From Gilvibacter sp. SZ-19 (lineage in GTDB: Bacteria; Bacteroidota; Bacteroidia; Flavobacteriales; Flavobacteriaceae), in the NCBI RefSeq assembly GCF_002163875.1, contig NZ_CP019333.1:1556864-1620863 (forward strand): a stretch of DNA of 64,000 nucleotides. The letters run 5' to 3'. This document shows positions 33,215 through 41,806 of the stretch, one piece after another. Numbering within the stretch: position 1 is the first letter of the stretch; every line of letters starts with the position of its first letter. Both the position numbers and the translations under genes were made by a program. Below the pieces are notes generated by a model. That model ran no database searches. It was not told where the DNA came from and saw nothing but the letters and a program-made list of their open reading frames with translations.

Positions 33215-34258
33215 TTATTTACTGTTTAATACGATCTCCCAGTGTGTCAGGTCGTCCATATTGGCACTAAGTTGACCGATTCTGAAATATTTTGAGGTGG
33301 TCTCCCACACATAATAGCGTTTACCGCGCCAAACTTTGTAAAGGCCACTGGCGGGAATATTCAAGCCTAAAATGGAATGCCTGTAATAACTGCTGTTCAG
33401 GATAGCCACATCATAATCAAAATGCTTAAGTACACTGTAGAGCAGCACAGTGCGTGTATCACAATCTCCTTTTAATGTAGCGATGAATTCCGCAGGGGCT
33501 TGTATACCAAAGACCTTATTGCCTATACAGCAGTCTGGGCAATTTTGCAATACGGTTCTAATATTATCGTCTTCGTACTGATCTGCGCTTTGGCAGACTC
33601 CCTGAAACACCAAGGCATAAGGTATGTCTTGGATGCAACTGGTCACCATTTGGGCAAACTCCATTTGATTGAGCTGCTGTTGCTCTCCTATTAGGGCAAA
33701 AGTTTCGTAGAGCAAGGCCAGACTCTCTTGGCTTCTATTATCTAAAAAGGCGTATAGATCTCCCCAGAAATACTTCGGATTCCCTGCAGGTTGGTAAGTG
33801 GCAGCTATGTCTTGAAGCGCTAGATAGTCTTCTTGAGTTACTCTAAGTGGTCCTTGGTAGGATTTGCCGTTATTGTCTTTCCAATTGCGATATGAACTCC
33901 AGATAGGAATGGCTTGCTCATTAACAACAAGGGTGTCTGCGCTCACCGTGTTTTCTTCGGAATAGTCGTAGCTATAGGTCGCGGTGTGTTCTCCCACTTT
34001 CTGCAAGAAAACTGCGAAACAGATCATCAGCACCAATATAAAAATGACGCGGTAACGCATTCTAGAAATGACATCGGTCTCTGCTTTGGGTCTTAAAATT
34101 TGTTTTACCAACCAACTGGCTGCCACCACCGCTATAAAATAGATCAGTCCGGATTTTATGCCAAAGGCATAGAGTGCCCCAAAGACCGCAAGGGTGATCA
34201 GCAATAATAAAACCAGCCACAAACAGCCTCTTGCCAGATTGCAAGCCGATTTACTCAT
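33215..34258 (-). CDS. Membrane protein with transglutaminase-like (papain-fold) domain
   Basis: The 347-residue protein has three N-terminal transmembrane helices (about 12-33, 36-55, 69-86) and a large extracytoplasmic part. Residues 260-320 resemble a transglutaminase-like Cys-protease core: TLKGDCDTRTVLLYSVLKHFDYDVAILNS with candidate catalytic C266, YYRHSILGL with H294 and YYVWETTSKYF with E319 in place of the usual Asp. A CPDCC cluster (240-244) precedes it. Such domains cleave, ligate or cross-link peptides. It lies between a LuxE-like acyl-activating gene and DUF350 with no gaps, so the three probably form one operon. Substrate unknown. Confidence 0.78.
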   Translation of the reverse strand: MSKSACNLARGCLWLVLLLLITLAVFGALYAFGIKSGLIYFIAVVAASWLVKQILRPKAETDVISRMRYRVIFILVLMICFAVFLQKVGEHTATYSYDYSEENTVSADTLVVNEQAIPIWSSYRNWKDNNGKSYQGPLRVTQEDYLALQDIAATYQPAGNPKYFWGDLYAFLDNRSQESLALLYETFALIGEQQQLNQMEFAQMVTSCIQDIPYALVFQGVCQSADQYEDDNIRTVLQNCPDCCIGNKVFGIQAPAEFIATLKGDCDTRTVLLYSVLKHFDYDVAILNSSYYRHSILGLNIPASGLYKVWRGKRYYVWETTSKYFRIGQLSANMDDLTHWEIVLNSK

Positions 34259-35233
34259 TTAAAGAACCATTAGATTGCATCCGCGTAGATCGCTTTGATC
34301 AAATCTACCTAAAATTTCGAAACTGCCATCAGGATACACCCTACCCAGGTCTTGGGTAGCGATAAAACTGCAGGAATAGTAATTGGCTAGGTCTATCACA
34401 GAGACGCCACCTGTACCTCCAGAGTGGTAGTGGAAGGGGTCGTTGGGTTGGCGTGTTAGAATTTTCATCCATGGCGGAGCCGTGAATCTTCCAGCTCCTT
34501 TGGAGTAAGCCTGAGACAAGAGCTCTGTCATGCCGTATTCAGAATGTATCGCGATTGGCCCAAAGGCTTTTTGAAGCTCAGCGTGAAGCTCCGTTCTTAT
34601 CATTTCTTTTCGGCGGCCTTTCATACCTCCGGTTTCCATAATTATACCCTTTTTTACAGCTAGGGGGCCTAATCCGGCCAAGTCCAGAAGTGCAAAAGAT
34701 ACTCCGATCAGCAAATATGGCTGGTTCTCTTCTTCTAATTGAATCACCATTTGGCGTAAGCCGGCCAAGTCATCCAAATAAAAGCCACTTCTTGTATCTC
34801 CGCTCGTATTGATCCACTGACCTACCATATAGACCAAAGAGGCATCGTTGCGTTCTAGATAACTCGGTAGTAAACCTAAGATCACATAGTCATTTAATGA
34901 ACCGTAGTACTTTTCAAATCCAAGGGTGAAACTCAGTTCATAAAGGGAAGGGTCTGCTACAAAATGTTCGCTGGGAACACTGCCGGTTGTCCCACTACTT
35001 CTAAAAGTTAGTGCTGCGGATTTTTGATCGGAAATAAGACGATGCTCCTTAAATAGTTCCACAGGCATAAAAGGGATATCCTCCAGTTGCTTCACCCTTT
35101 CAGGTTCGCGCCCCAAATAATCGCAAAATTGTCTGTAAGGCCTGCAATGTGCGTACTGATACTCAAAGACTTTCAGGGCCGACTCTAAAAAGTTTTCGGC
35201 CGTAGTATCTCTTAGCAGTTGTTTGGGATCCAT
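34259..35233 (-). CDS. LuxE-like acyl-protein synthetase / adenylate-forming enzyme
   Basis: The 324-residue protein resembles acyl-protein synthetases (LuxE family) and short adenylate-forming enzymes. It has the phosphate-binding loop ALTFRSSGTTGSVPSEHF, the second motif IHSEYGMTELLSQAYS and the LGRFDQSDLRGCN end, but no full C-terminal lid domain. LuxE activates a fatty acid as AMP ester and passes it to a protein; here no luxCDAB genes are nearby. Homologues occur singly in many flavobacteria. The stop codon abuts the transglutaminase-like gene start. No clear promoter was found between 35234 and 35262. Confidence 0.85.
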   Translation of the reverse strand: MDPKQLLRDTTAENFLESALKVFEYQYAHCRPYRQFCDYLGREPERVKQLEDIPFMPVELFKEHRLISDQKSAALTFRSSGTTGSVPSEHFVADPSLYELSFTLGFEKYYGSLNDYVILGLLPSYLERNDASLVYMVGQWINTSGDTRSGFYLDDLAGLRQMVIQLEEENQPYLLIGVSFALLDLAGLGPLAVKKGIIMETGGMKGRRKEMIRTELHAELQKAFGPIAIHSEYGMTELLSQAYSKGAGRFTAPPWMKILTRQPNDPFHYHSGGTGGVSVIDLANYYSCSFIATQDLGRVYPDGSFEILGRFDQSDLRGCNLMVL

Positions 35234-35262
35234 TCGCGCTGAATTGCGGACTAAAAATAATC

Positions 35263-35292
35263 AAAAAAAAGCGCTTCCAGAGCGGGAAGCGC
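35263..35292 (-). terminator. Terminator of the first T9SS paralogue
   Basis: On the minus strand, GCGCTTCC and GGAAGCGC form an 8-bp stem followed by eight T (A run at 35263-35270). Confidence 0.88.
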
Positions 35293-35317
35293 CTTGCTTA
35301 TTACTATCAAATTCGAA

Positions 35318-36280
35318 TTATCGAACCACTAATTTTTCAGTTGAAGTAAAGCCGTCTTCGGTCACTTGCACCATATAGACACCAGCCTTTAATGTTGTAA
35401 TGTCCAAAAGAGTGTTTACTATTTGATCTTCCAAAACAATTTGTCCTAGCATGTTGTAGACTTTAACCTCTTTAGTTTGGTTTGTGGCAGAAGAGATATA
35501 AAGCAGTCCGCCCTGAGCCGGATTGGGATAAATAGTAAAGCCTTTATCATTGAACTCGTCAACCCCAATAAAACTATCGGCAGTTACAAGGATATTGTCA
35601 ACAAACATGGCTTCGCTACCCGAATTGGATCTAAATTCAATGATCAATACTGCATTCTGTGCATCCCAAAGACTGGCATTTAGAGAAATCCAGCTGCCTT
35701 CTATTCCCAGTTCATCAATATCAAAACCGTTGGTGTTTAGTATGTCAATTTCTTCGTCGGTAACGGCGTTTCTGGCATAAATTCGAATTACATCATTGCT
35801 AGAGTTGTTGGCACCATCGGTATATTCCCAGCCTGTGTCTTGGATAAAAACATCCATGCTTACTACTATGTCGCCAATGCCACCTAATTCTAATTCGTCA
35901 AAAGTTAGGATCATGTTCCCGTCTGCATCGCTAAACTGATATCCCTGGGTTCCGTCAGTGTAGGCTCCTACGGTTCCGGTGAAATTGGTAATACCTACAA
36001 AATTTCCATCGGTCAGGCCATCGCCTGGAGTGTCATAAGGTACATAAGACGCACTGTAACCTAAAGGGAAAGGCCCAGTTCCCGCTGCATTAACCGGGGT
36101 TTGTCCATCGTTGTTTATTAGGTCATGGGCCACAGTTGGATCTCCGGTGTCTATGTACTGTCCATCATTCACGCCAGTCTCGATAGTAACTTCTTCGAAG
36201 CTGGTAATAGCGACCTCGAATTGCGCTTGCGCGGCCCATCCGAAGTAAAACAATAAAGAAAAAAGTAGTAGTTTTTTCAT
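35318..36280 (-). CDS. Secreted protein with T9SS sorting domain, paralogue A
   Basis: The 320-residue protein has a signal peptide (about 1-19, ending QAQ), a roughly 210-residue acidic, beta-rich domain, and a type A T9SS sorting domain from about residue 247 (GFTIYPNPAQGGLLYIS...VYNMLGQIV...GVYMVQVTEDGFTSTEKLVVR). The central domain contains an EF-hand-like DADGNMILTFDELELG and repeats the word EFRSNSGSEAMFVDNI, which suggests calcium-dependent jelly-roll or carbohydrate-binding folds, but I know no named family for it. It is clearly paralogous along its whole length to the product of 36357-37313. Near-consensus promoter at 36297-36304. Confidence 0.85.
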   Translation of the reverse strand: MKKLLLFSLLFYFGWAAQAQFEVAITSFEEVTIETGVNDGQYIDTGDPTVAHDLINNDGQTPVNAAGTGPFPLGYSASYVPYDTPGDGLTDGNFVGITNFTGTVGAYTDGTQGYQFSDADGNMILTFDELELGGIGDIVVSMDVFIQDTGWEYTDGANNSSNDVIRIYARNAVTDEEIDILNTNGFDIDELGIEGSWISLNASLWDAQNAVLIIEFRSNSGSEAMFVDNILVTADSFIGVDEFNDKGFTIYPNPAQGGLLYISSATNQTKEVKVYNMLGQIVLEDQIVNTLLDITTLKAGVYMVQVTEDGFTSTEKLVVR

Positions 36281-36296
36281 AGCTAGTTGATTTACT

Positions 36297-36304
36297 TAAA
36301 GATA
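36297..36304 (-). promoter_or_regulatory. Probable promoter -7 element of paralogue A
   Basis: The minus-strand sequence TATCTTTA, one base from consensus, lies 16 bases upstream of the ATG. It is very close to the terminator of paralogue B, which suggests the two genes are transcribed separately. Confidence 0.5.
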
Positions 36305-36335
36305 TAAAAAAAAGCCCTCCGTGGTGGAGGGCTTT
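36305..36335 (-). terminator. Terminator of the second T9SS paralogue
   Basis: A 10-bp stem AAAGCCCTCC/GGAGGGCTTT with a 5-base loop and a T run on the minus strand (A run at 36305-36313) ends transcription of the gene at 36357-37313. Confidence 0.88.
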
Positions 36336-36356
36336 CTCTATAATCAAAAGGTCGAA

Positions 36357-37313
36357 TTAACGAACCACTAATTTCTTTGTAGAAGTAGCACCGTTCTCAG
36401 TAACCTGAACCAAGTAGATTCCAGAAGACAAAGCTCCGATGTTCAAGCGAGAATTAGTCACCTGAGATTGTAGAACTTTTTGTCCTAGAACGTCGTAAAC
36501 AACTACGTCTTTGGTTTGGTTAGTGGCAGAAACGATGTTAAGCACGTCGCTTGTTGCTGGGTTAGGATACATGGTGAATCCGTTGTTGTTCTGGGTGTCA
36601 ACACCTAGAACCTCTTCTCCTTGTACTACTATGTTGTCAATGAACATAGCTTCAGATCCAGAGTTAGAACGGAATTCGATAACCAATTGGATAGTAGCCT
36701 CGTCTGGAACATTTACAGATCCGTTTAACCAAGCTCCTTCGATACCAAGATCGTTGATGTCAGAACCAAAAGTGTTTAAGATGTCGATCTCTGTAGAACC
36801 AGTAATGTCTCTCACAAAAATGCGGATCACATCGTTCGCACTGCTGTTCGCTCCGTCTGCGTATTCGTAACCAGTTGCCTGGATAAAGTAGTCTATACTA
36901 ACACTTACGTTTTGAAATCCTGTAAGATCCAACTCTTCGAACTCAACGATCATATTACCGTCAGCATCCTGAAATTGGTAACCCTGAACTCCATCAGTGA
37001 AAGCACCAACTGTTCCGGTAAAATTAGTTACCCCAACAAAATCTCCATCTGTTAGACCAGAACCCGGCTCGTCATAAGGCGTGTAACGCGCGTTCACTTC
37101 CATTTCTGTTCCTCCAAACTGATCTACAGGGGTTTCACCTGCGTTGTTGATAAGGTCGTGTGCCACAGTTGCATCACCTGTGTCTGTGTATTGTCCGTCG
37201 TTTACTCCGGCTTCAATAACTTCCTCTTCAAAACTTGTACTTGAAATTACTACCGTCTGCGCCTGCATGATTCCTGCTAGCATAAGGGTTGCAATGAGTG
37301 TAATTTTCTTCAT
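36357..37313 (-). CDS. Secreted protein with T9SS sorting domain, paralogue B
   Basis: The 318-residue protein has the same architecture as paralogue A: signal peptide (about 1-19), an acidic beta-rich domain with DGLTDGDFVGVTNFTGTVGAF, DADGNMIVEFEELDL and IEFRSNSGSEAMFIDNIVV, then a T9SS sorting domain (GFTMYPNPATSDVLNIV...KKLVVR). Both keep the pair ITSFEE/STSFEE directly after the signal peptide. Such tandem copies point to recent duplication of a surface or secreted protein. A perfect -7 element at 37340-37347 drives it. The ligand or substrate is unknown. Confidence 0.87.
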   Translation of the reverse strand: MKKITLIATLMLAGIMQAQTVVISSTSFEEEVIEAGVNDGQYTDTGDATVAHDLINNAGETPVDQFGGTEMEVNARYTPYDEPGSGLTDGDFVGVTNFTGTVGAFTDGVQGYQFQDADGNMIVEFEELDLTGFQNVSVSIDYFIQATGYEYADGANSSANDVIRIFVRDITGSTEIDILNTFGSDINDLGIEGAWLNGSVNVPDEATIQLVIEFRSNSGSEAMFIDNIVVQGEEVLGVDTQNNNGFTMYPNPATSDVLNIVSATNQTKDVVVYDVLGQKVLQSQVTNSRLNIGALSSGIYLVQVTENGATSTKKLVVR

Positions 37314-37339
37314 TATTACTTTAGTTAAAAGTGATGACT

Positions 37340-37347
37340 CAAAGATA
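37340..37347 (-). promoter_or_regulatory. Promoter -7 element of paralogue B
   Basis: The minus strand reads TATCTTTG, perfect consensus, followed by AGTCAT, the same six bases that follow the response-regulator promoter at 37535. Confidence 0.75.
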
Positions 37348-37534
37348 CAATAATACCTGTAGCAGCCTCTTAAATTATTTCTAAAAAAAGCCTCTTAACC
37401 AAATAATAACACGGGTCTTACTACTTATTGTAGAGTCCTTTAGGCGCTGCGGACTATGTTAACCGAATGTTTTGATTGCTTTACATAAAGTTTATATCTT
37501 GTAAAGGTTGTAGGCACCCGCCTTTAAATAACAC

Positions 37535-37542
37535 TATCTTTG
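37535..37542 (+). promoter_or_regulatory. Promoter -7 element of the response regulator gene
   Basis: TATCTTTG, perfect consensus, lies 75 bases before the ATG at 37618. The leader contains a short inverted pair GTAAAC (37570-37575) / GTTTAC (37591-37596). The rest of 37348-37534 holds nothing I can recognise. Confidence 0.75.
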
Positions 37543-37617
37543 AGTCATTCAGATCCGCTTGGATATGATGTAAACCGCCGGTGAATTTGAGTTTACCGCC
37601 TGTTAAAATTGAAATCG

Positions 37618-38301
37618 ATGAAGAAAAAGGATATGAAGATCCTCCTGGTTGACGACGAGCCAGATATCTTAGAAATCGTTGGGTACAACCTTTCTAACGA
37701 GGGCTATCAGATCGCGACAGCAGAAAACGGATTGGAAGCTATCGAAGTCGCTAAGAAGATCAACCCACATCTCATTATTCTCGACGTAATGATGCCAGAG
37801 ATGGACGGCATGGAAGCCTGCGAGAAATTGCGTGCTATCCCTGCGCTCTCAGAGACCATCATCGCCTTTTTAACAGCTAGGGGAGAAGATTATTCGCAAG
37901 TTGCCGGGTTCGAAGCTGGAGCCGACGATTACATCACCAAGCCTATCAAGCCTAAAGTTTTGGTAAGTAAGGTAAAAGCCCTTTTAAGACGCTTTAAAGA
38001 TGCTGATGAATCAAGTGCTGCTGTGAGTTTAGGAGATCTGGTTATCAACAGAGAAGAGTATAAGATCATCAAAAAAGGGAAGGAATTGTTCTTACCGCGT
38101 AAAGAGTTCGAACTACTCGCTTTGCTGGCTTCCAAGCCTGGTAAGGTCTTTAAACGCGAAGAGATCTTAGAAAAAGTTTGGGGTAACGAGGTTATCGTTG
38201 GAGGTCGAACGATCGATGTTCACATTAGAAAACTTCGCGAAAAGATCGGAGATAAGAGTTTTAAAACGGTCAAGGGTGTAGGCTATAAATTTATTGTCTA
38301 A
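37618..38301 (+). CDS. OmpR/PhoB-family response regulator
   Basis: From the ATG at 37618 (an in-frame TTG at 37609 is less likely) the product is 227 residues. It has a receiver domain with acidic pocket D12/D13, phosphoacceptor D56 in LIILDVMMPEMDG, the switch T in FLTARGEDYSQVAGFEAGADDYITKP and the Lys of the last motif, then a winged-helix DNA-binding domain (KELFLPRKEFELLALLASKPGKVF...VWGNEVIVGGRTIDVHIRKLREKIG...VGYKF). This is the PhoB type that pairs with the histidine kinase encoded 12 bases downstream. In Bacteroidota this pair is often linked to phosphate sensing, but no pst or pho genes are visible here. Confidence 0.95.
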   Translation: MKKKDMKILLVDDEPDILEIVGYNLSNEGYQIATAENGLEAIEVAKKINPHLIILDVMMPEMDGMEACEKLRAIPALSETIIAFLTARGEDYSQVAGFEAGADDYITKPIKPKVLVSKVKALLRRFKDADESSAAVSLGDLVINREEYKIIKKGKELFLPRKEFELLALLASKPGKVFKREEILEKVWGNEVIVGGRTIDVHIRKLREKIGDKSFKTVKGVGYKFIV

Positions 38302-38313
38302 TCCTATTGGGCA

Positions 38314-39354
38314 GTGTCCAGATCTGATTCTAAATATTCCTTTGCGGTGGTCACATCGCTTTATCTGGCGATCCTGATCAGCCTGGTGTTTTTCCTGTTT
38401 TTAAAGTTTACCGATCAGTTAAACCTTTGGTATGTGGTCGGCGCTTTTCTTTCCATTTGGGTACTGGGAATCCTCGTTGTAGAATTGCGCACACGCAGAT
38501 TTATTCTGAGACAGATCAAGAGTATTTACGATGAGGTGAGCTCCTTAGAAGAAACCACTTTAGAGAACGACAGTGTCACGACCGATCTGGCGTCTTTTTC
38601 TAAATCCGTAGAGCGTTTTACCAGAGAGAAACGCATGGAGATCGAGGCCATGCAGATCCGCGAGAACTACCGAAAGGAGTTTATGGGTAATGTGTCCCAC
38701 GAACTCAAAACACCTTTGTTTACCGTACAGAGTTATATTCTCACTTTATTAGATGGAGCCTTAAAAGACAAGGCGGTTCGCAAGAAGTATCTGGAACGAG
38801 CCAGTAAGGGCGTGGAGCGACTTATTGTAATTGTTCAAGACCTGGATATGATCTCTAAATTAGAAGTGGGAGATCTGAATTTGAACAAAGAACGCTTTGA
38901 CATCATAGAGCTTTTGCAAAATGTATTCGACCTGTTCGAGATGCGAGCTCAGAAGAAAGGCATTACCTTGACCTTTGACACCCAATACAATAAACCGGTT
39001 ATGGTTTATGCAGATCGAGAGCGCATCCAACAGGTAATTACCAATCTTATCGTAAACTCCATCAAATACGGAAAACAGGATGGTACCACAGAGGTAAGTG
39101 TAGAAGATCTTATCCAAAATAAGGTGATCATTCGAGTTACCGACAATGGAGAAGGCATTGAAAAGGAGAATCTCACGCGACTTTTCGAACGTTTCTTTAG
39201 GGTAGATAAAAGTGGTTCTCGTAAAGAAGGTGGCTCCGGATTAGGCCTTGCTATCGTAAAGCATATTCTAGAAGCTCATGGCGAGAAGATCTATGTAGAA
39301 AGTGAACTTGGAGTGGGGTCTGAATTCTCTTTTACCTTAGAAATGAGCAAATAG
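38314..39354 (+). CDS. PhoR-like sensor histidine kinase
   Basis: The 346-residue protein has two N-terminal transmembrane helices (about 10-30 and 36-56) with almost no periplasmic loop, a linker helix, the phosphoacceptor H129 in MGNVSHELKTPLFTVQSYI, an N-box (ERIQQVITNLIVNSIKYGK) and G-boxes (VTDNGEGIEKENL; EGGSGLGLAIVKHILEAHG). It lacks a PAS domain. The start is GTG at 38314, 12 bases after the regulator, so they form a two-component operon. Because it has little sensor domain it probably senses a membrane or cytosolic signal. The 3' end overlaps the convergent glycosyltransferase gene by 18 bases. Confidence 0.94.
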   Translation: MSRSDSKYSFAVVTSLYLAILISLVFFLFLKFTDQLNLWYVVGAFLSIWVLGILVVELRTRRFILRQIKSIYDEVSSLEETTLENDSVTTDLASFSKSVERFTREKRMEIEAMQIRENYRKEFMGNVSHELKTPLFTVQSYILTLLDGALKDKAVRKKYLERASKGVERLIVIVQDLDMISKLEVGDLNLNKERFDIIELLQNVFDLFEMRAQKKGITLTFDTQYNKPVMVYADRERIQQVITNLIVNSIKYGKQDGTTEVSVEDLIQNKVIIRVTDNGEGIEKENLTRLFERFFRVDKSGSRKEGGSGLGLAIVKHILEAHGEKIYVESELGVGSEFSFTLEMSK

Positions 39355-40389
39355 GTCCGAGAGCTTTATTTGATCGTGACTCATACGCAGGCCCGAGTAC
39401 AAAGGCACTTTACCCAGGGCTTCCAAACTAAATCTATCTTGAGTAACATAGGGAACAAGGCCTTGGGCAGATAGTTTCTTGGCCAAATATTCTTGCTCGT
39501 ATTGCCCAGGTGTTGGAATAAACAAAGCTTTCTTTTCTAATGCGGCCAGGTCCATAATAGTAGTGTAGCCTGATCTGGAAATTATCACTTCGCTCGTGTT
39601 AATGGCAGTTTCGAGTTCCTCCGAAGTCATATAAGAAACTACTTTCACGGCTCCGTGAGCATATCGCTCTTGTGAACCATCTGGCTTTCCTAAAACACAA
39701 AGTACACGCTTATCCGTGTCTTTAAAAGCTTCAAGCAGGATATCTTCTAAGAGGCTGCGTTGCGGCTCTGGGCCGGAAAGCAGTAACAAATAGTCGTATT
39801 TTATGGGGAGGTCTCTTTTTGTAAACCGACTCAGTGCACCTATATAACTGGTGTTCTTTGGAGGCTTCGCCGGATGTCCTAAACGCCCAGACAAGTTTGG
39901 TTTTGCCTTGTGGTCAGGCACCCAACAAGCGTCAAATTTCTTGATGATATACTTGTGCAGCTTAGAACTGATACCTGTTGTAGATCCGCTAAGCACCTCT
40001 AATTGATGCGTAATAAAGACAGAATAAACCGCAGCGCTTCGCACACCCAGACGGTTGTCTGAGATGATACCATCTACAAGTCCATCGTCCACCCATTGTT
40101 CTACTAGTTTACGTTCTTCTTTTGCTGCTTTGAGCATTCTTGGGCTCTGCAGTAGCATTTGGGCTTTAAACAAGTGTTTTTTCTTGGAGTAACTGATGTT
40201 GTAACCCGGAAGTTCTTTGTAGGGTAATTGCGGAAATTCTTCGCGCAATAAGGCCAAGGCGACGCCGTCACTGGCAAGGAGTACCTTATACTGCTGCGCC
40301 AATAAGGCACGGATTATTGGGATACAGCGGGTGGCGTGTCCAAGTCCCCAGTTCAAGGGAGCAACTAATATTGTTTTGTTCGGTTTCAT
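39337..40389 (-). CDS. MurG-like glycosyltransferase
   Basis: The 350-residue protein has the two-domain pattern of GT-B enzymes related to MurG: KTILVAPLNWGLGHATRCIPIIRALLAQQYKVLLASDG at the N-terminus with the glycine-rich loop, and a C-terminal ISRSGYTTIMDLAALEKKALFIPTPGQYEQEYLAKKL, which is the nucleotide-sugar site. Homologues in flavobacteria are annotated glycosyl transferase or UDP-N-acetylglucosamine:LPS type. Donor and acceptor are unknown. The single gene is convergent with the histidine kinase gene and divergent from trmB. Confidence 0.86.
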   Translation of the reverse strand: MKPNKTILVAPLNWGLGHATRCIPIIRALLAQQYKVLLASDGVALALLREEFPQLPYKELPGYNISYSKKKHLFKAQMLLQSPRMLKAAKEERKLVEQWVDDGLVDGIISDNRLGVRSAAVYSVFITHQLEVLSGSTTGISSKLHKYIIKKFDACWVPDHKAKPNLSGRLGHPAKPPKNTSYIGALSRFTKRDLPIKYDYLLLLSGPEPQRSLLEDILLEAFKDTDKRVLCVLGKPDGSQERYAHGAVKVVSYMTSEELETAINTSEVIISRSGYTTIMDLAALEKKALFIPTPGQYEQEYLAKKLSAQGLVPYVTQDRFSLEALGKVPLYSGLRMSHDQIKLSDLFAHF

Positions 40390-40465
40390 TGGGGGTGTTC
40401 AATTGCAAAAATAGCAATATGGTGGGGGATTTTATTTCCTTAATTTTACCAAAATTTAAAATTCG

Positions 40466-41143
40466 GTGGGCAGCAAGAACAAACTGAAAAGATTCCGGGA
40501 GAACGAGACCTTCGACAATGTCATTCAACCAACCAGAGAAGAGGTTGTTACCAATGCTTTAAAGCTAAAAGGCAATTGGAATCGTGAGGTCTTTAAAAAT
40601 GACAATCCCTTAGTTCTAGAACTCGGTTGTGGAAAGGGGGAATACAGCGTTGGTCTTGCACAGGCGAATCCCGATAAGAATTTTATTGGGATTGATATCA
40701 AAGGAGCTCGATTTTGGCGTGGTGCTAAAACAGCTCTAGAAGAACAACTTCCCAATGTACGATTCTTGCGCACCCAGATCGAACTGGTCGACTATCTTTT
40801 TAACGCCGATGAGGTTTCGGAAATCTGGATCACTTTCCCAGATCCGCAGATCAAATACAAACGTACCAAGCACCGCATGACCAACCCTGTATTCTTAGCC
40901 AAATACAGAAAAATTTTAGGCGATCCGGGTTTGCTACACCTAAAGACAGACAGCGAGTTTATGCACGGTTACACTCTAGGTTTGCTACAAGGAATTGGTG
41001 CCGAAATCCTATATGCACATCACGACGTTTACGGCAATGACTATTCTCCAAAAGAAGTGACCAGTATCCAAACCTACTACGAAAAGCAGTATTTGGAACA
41101 AGGCAAAAAGATAACTTACCTCAAATGCCATTTGGGGAAATAA
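40466..41143 (+). CDS. trmB: tRNA (guanine-N7-)-methyltransferase
   Basis: TrmB methylates G46 of tRNA. The 225-residue protein has the SAM-binding motif LVLELGCGKGEYSVGLAQ, FIGIDIKGARFWRGAK and the family signature VSEIWITFPDPQIKYKRTKHRMT. The start is GTG at 40466, giving MGSKNKLKRFRENETF, which matches the usual N-terminus. The gene is monocistronic, with an imperfect -7 element (TAATTTTA, 40441-40448) upstream. Confidence 0.96.
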   Translation: MGSKNKLKRFRENETFDNVIQPTREEVVTNALKLKGNWNREVFKNDNPLVLELGCGKGEYSVGLAQANPDKNFIGIDIKGARFWRGAKTALEEQLPNVRFLRTQIELVDYLFNADEVSEIWITFPDPQIKYKRTKHRMTNPVFLAKYRKILGDPGLLHLKTDSEFMHGYTLGLLQGIGAEILYAHHDVYGNDYSPKEVTSIQTYYEKQYLEQGKKITYLKCHLGK

Positions 41144-41173
41144 TTTTTTATCTTACCCTTGTAAAGTACCTCT

Positions 41174-41806
41174 ATGGGGCTATTTCCACATTTGATTTTC
41201 GGTTTTGTTGCAGCCTTTATTGGGGTGATTCCTCCTGGTTTATTAAACATTTCTGCTGCTAAGATCAGCATGCACGAAGGGCGTAAAAGCGCCGCAACCT
41301 TTGCTGTGGGTGTAGGGGTTACTGTTCTTGTTCAGACCTATATCGCACTCTTGTTTGCGCGCTATCTGGAAATGCATCCAGAGATCATTCAGCTCTTGCG
41401 CCAGATAGGTTTGGGGATCTTTCTTTGCCTTACGGTATATTTCTTTTTTATCGCTAAGGACTCCAGACGCAAACCTGCCGACGAGGTAACTAAAACCGGT
41501 AAAAACCGTTTCTTTCTAGGGATGCTGTTGGCTGCTTTAAACCTACTGCCGCTGCCTTATTGGGTGTATATCAGTATTACTTTCAATGCCTTCGGATGGT
41601 TTGAATTCACGCCAAATGCAATTTTACTGTGCGTACTCGGATCTGTTCTAGGCACCTTGGCCATGTTGGGGATCTATATACAGTTCTTTAAACACCTCAA
41701 GAAAAAACAGCGGACCGCCAAGGTCAATATGAATTATGTGATAGGAGCCATAACAGGAATTGTTTCCATACTCACACTCATTAAGATAATTAGCAATCTG
41801 GAATGA
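41174..41806 (+). CDS. LysE-family exporter
   Basis: The 210-residue membrane protein has about six helices and the LysE/RhtB-type N-terminal signature GFVAAFIGVIPPGLLNISAAKISMHEGRKSA (glycine- and proline-rich first helices). These proteins export amino acids or analogues; the substrate here is not predictable. Its last four bases overlap the start of the alkyltransferase-like gene (ATGA), so the two are translationally coupled, a pairing I cannot explain functionally. Confidence 0.88.
   Translation: MGLFPHLIFGFVAAFIGVIPPGLLNISAAKISMHEGRKSAATFAVGVGVTVLVQTYIALLFARYLEMHPEIIQLLRQIGLGIFLCLTVYFFFIAKDSRRKPADEVTKTGKNRFFLGMLLAALNLLPLPYWVYISITFNAFGWFEFTPNAILLCVLGSVLGTLAMLGIYIQFFKHLKKKQRTAKVNMNYVIGAITGIVSILTLIKIISNLE

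Noticed and set aside
34259-35233. Bioluminescence (lux) locus
   Set aside because: Only a LuxE-like gene is present; no luxC, D, A or B is adjacent.
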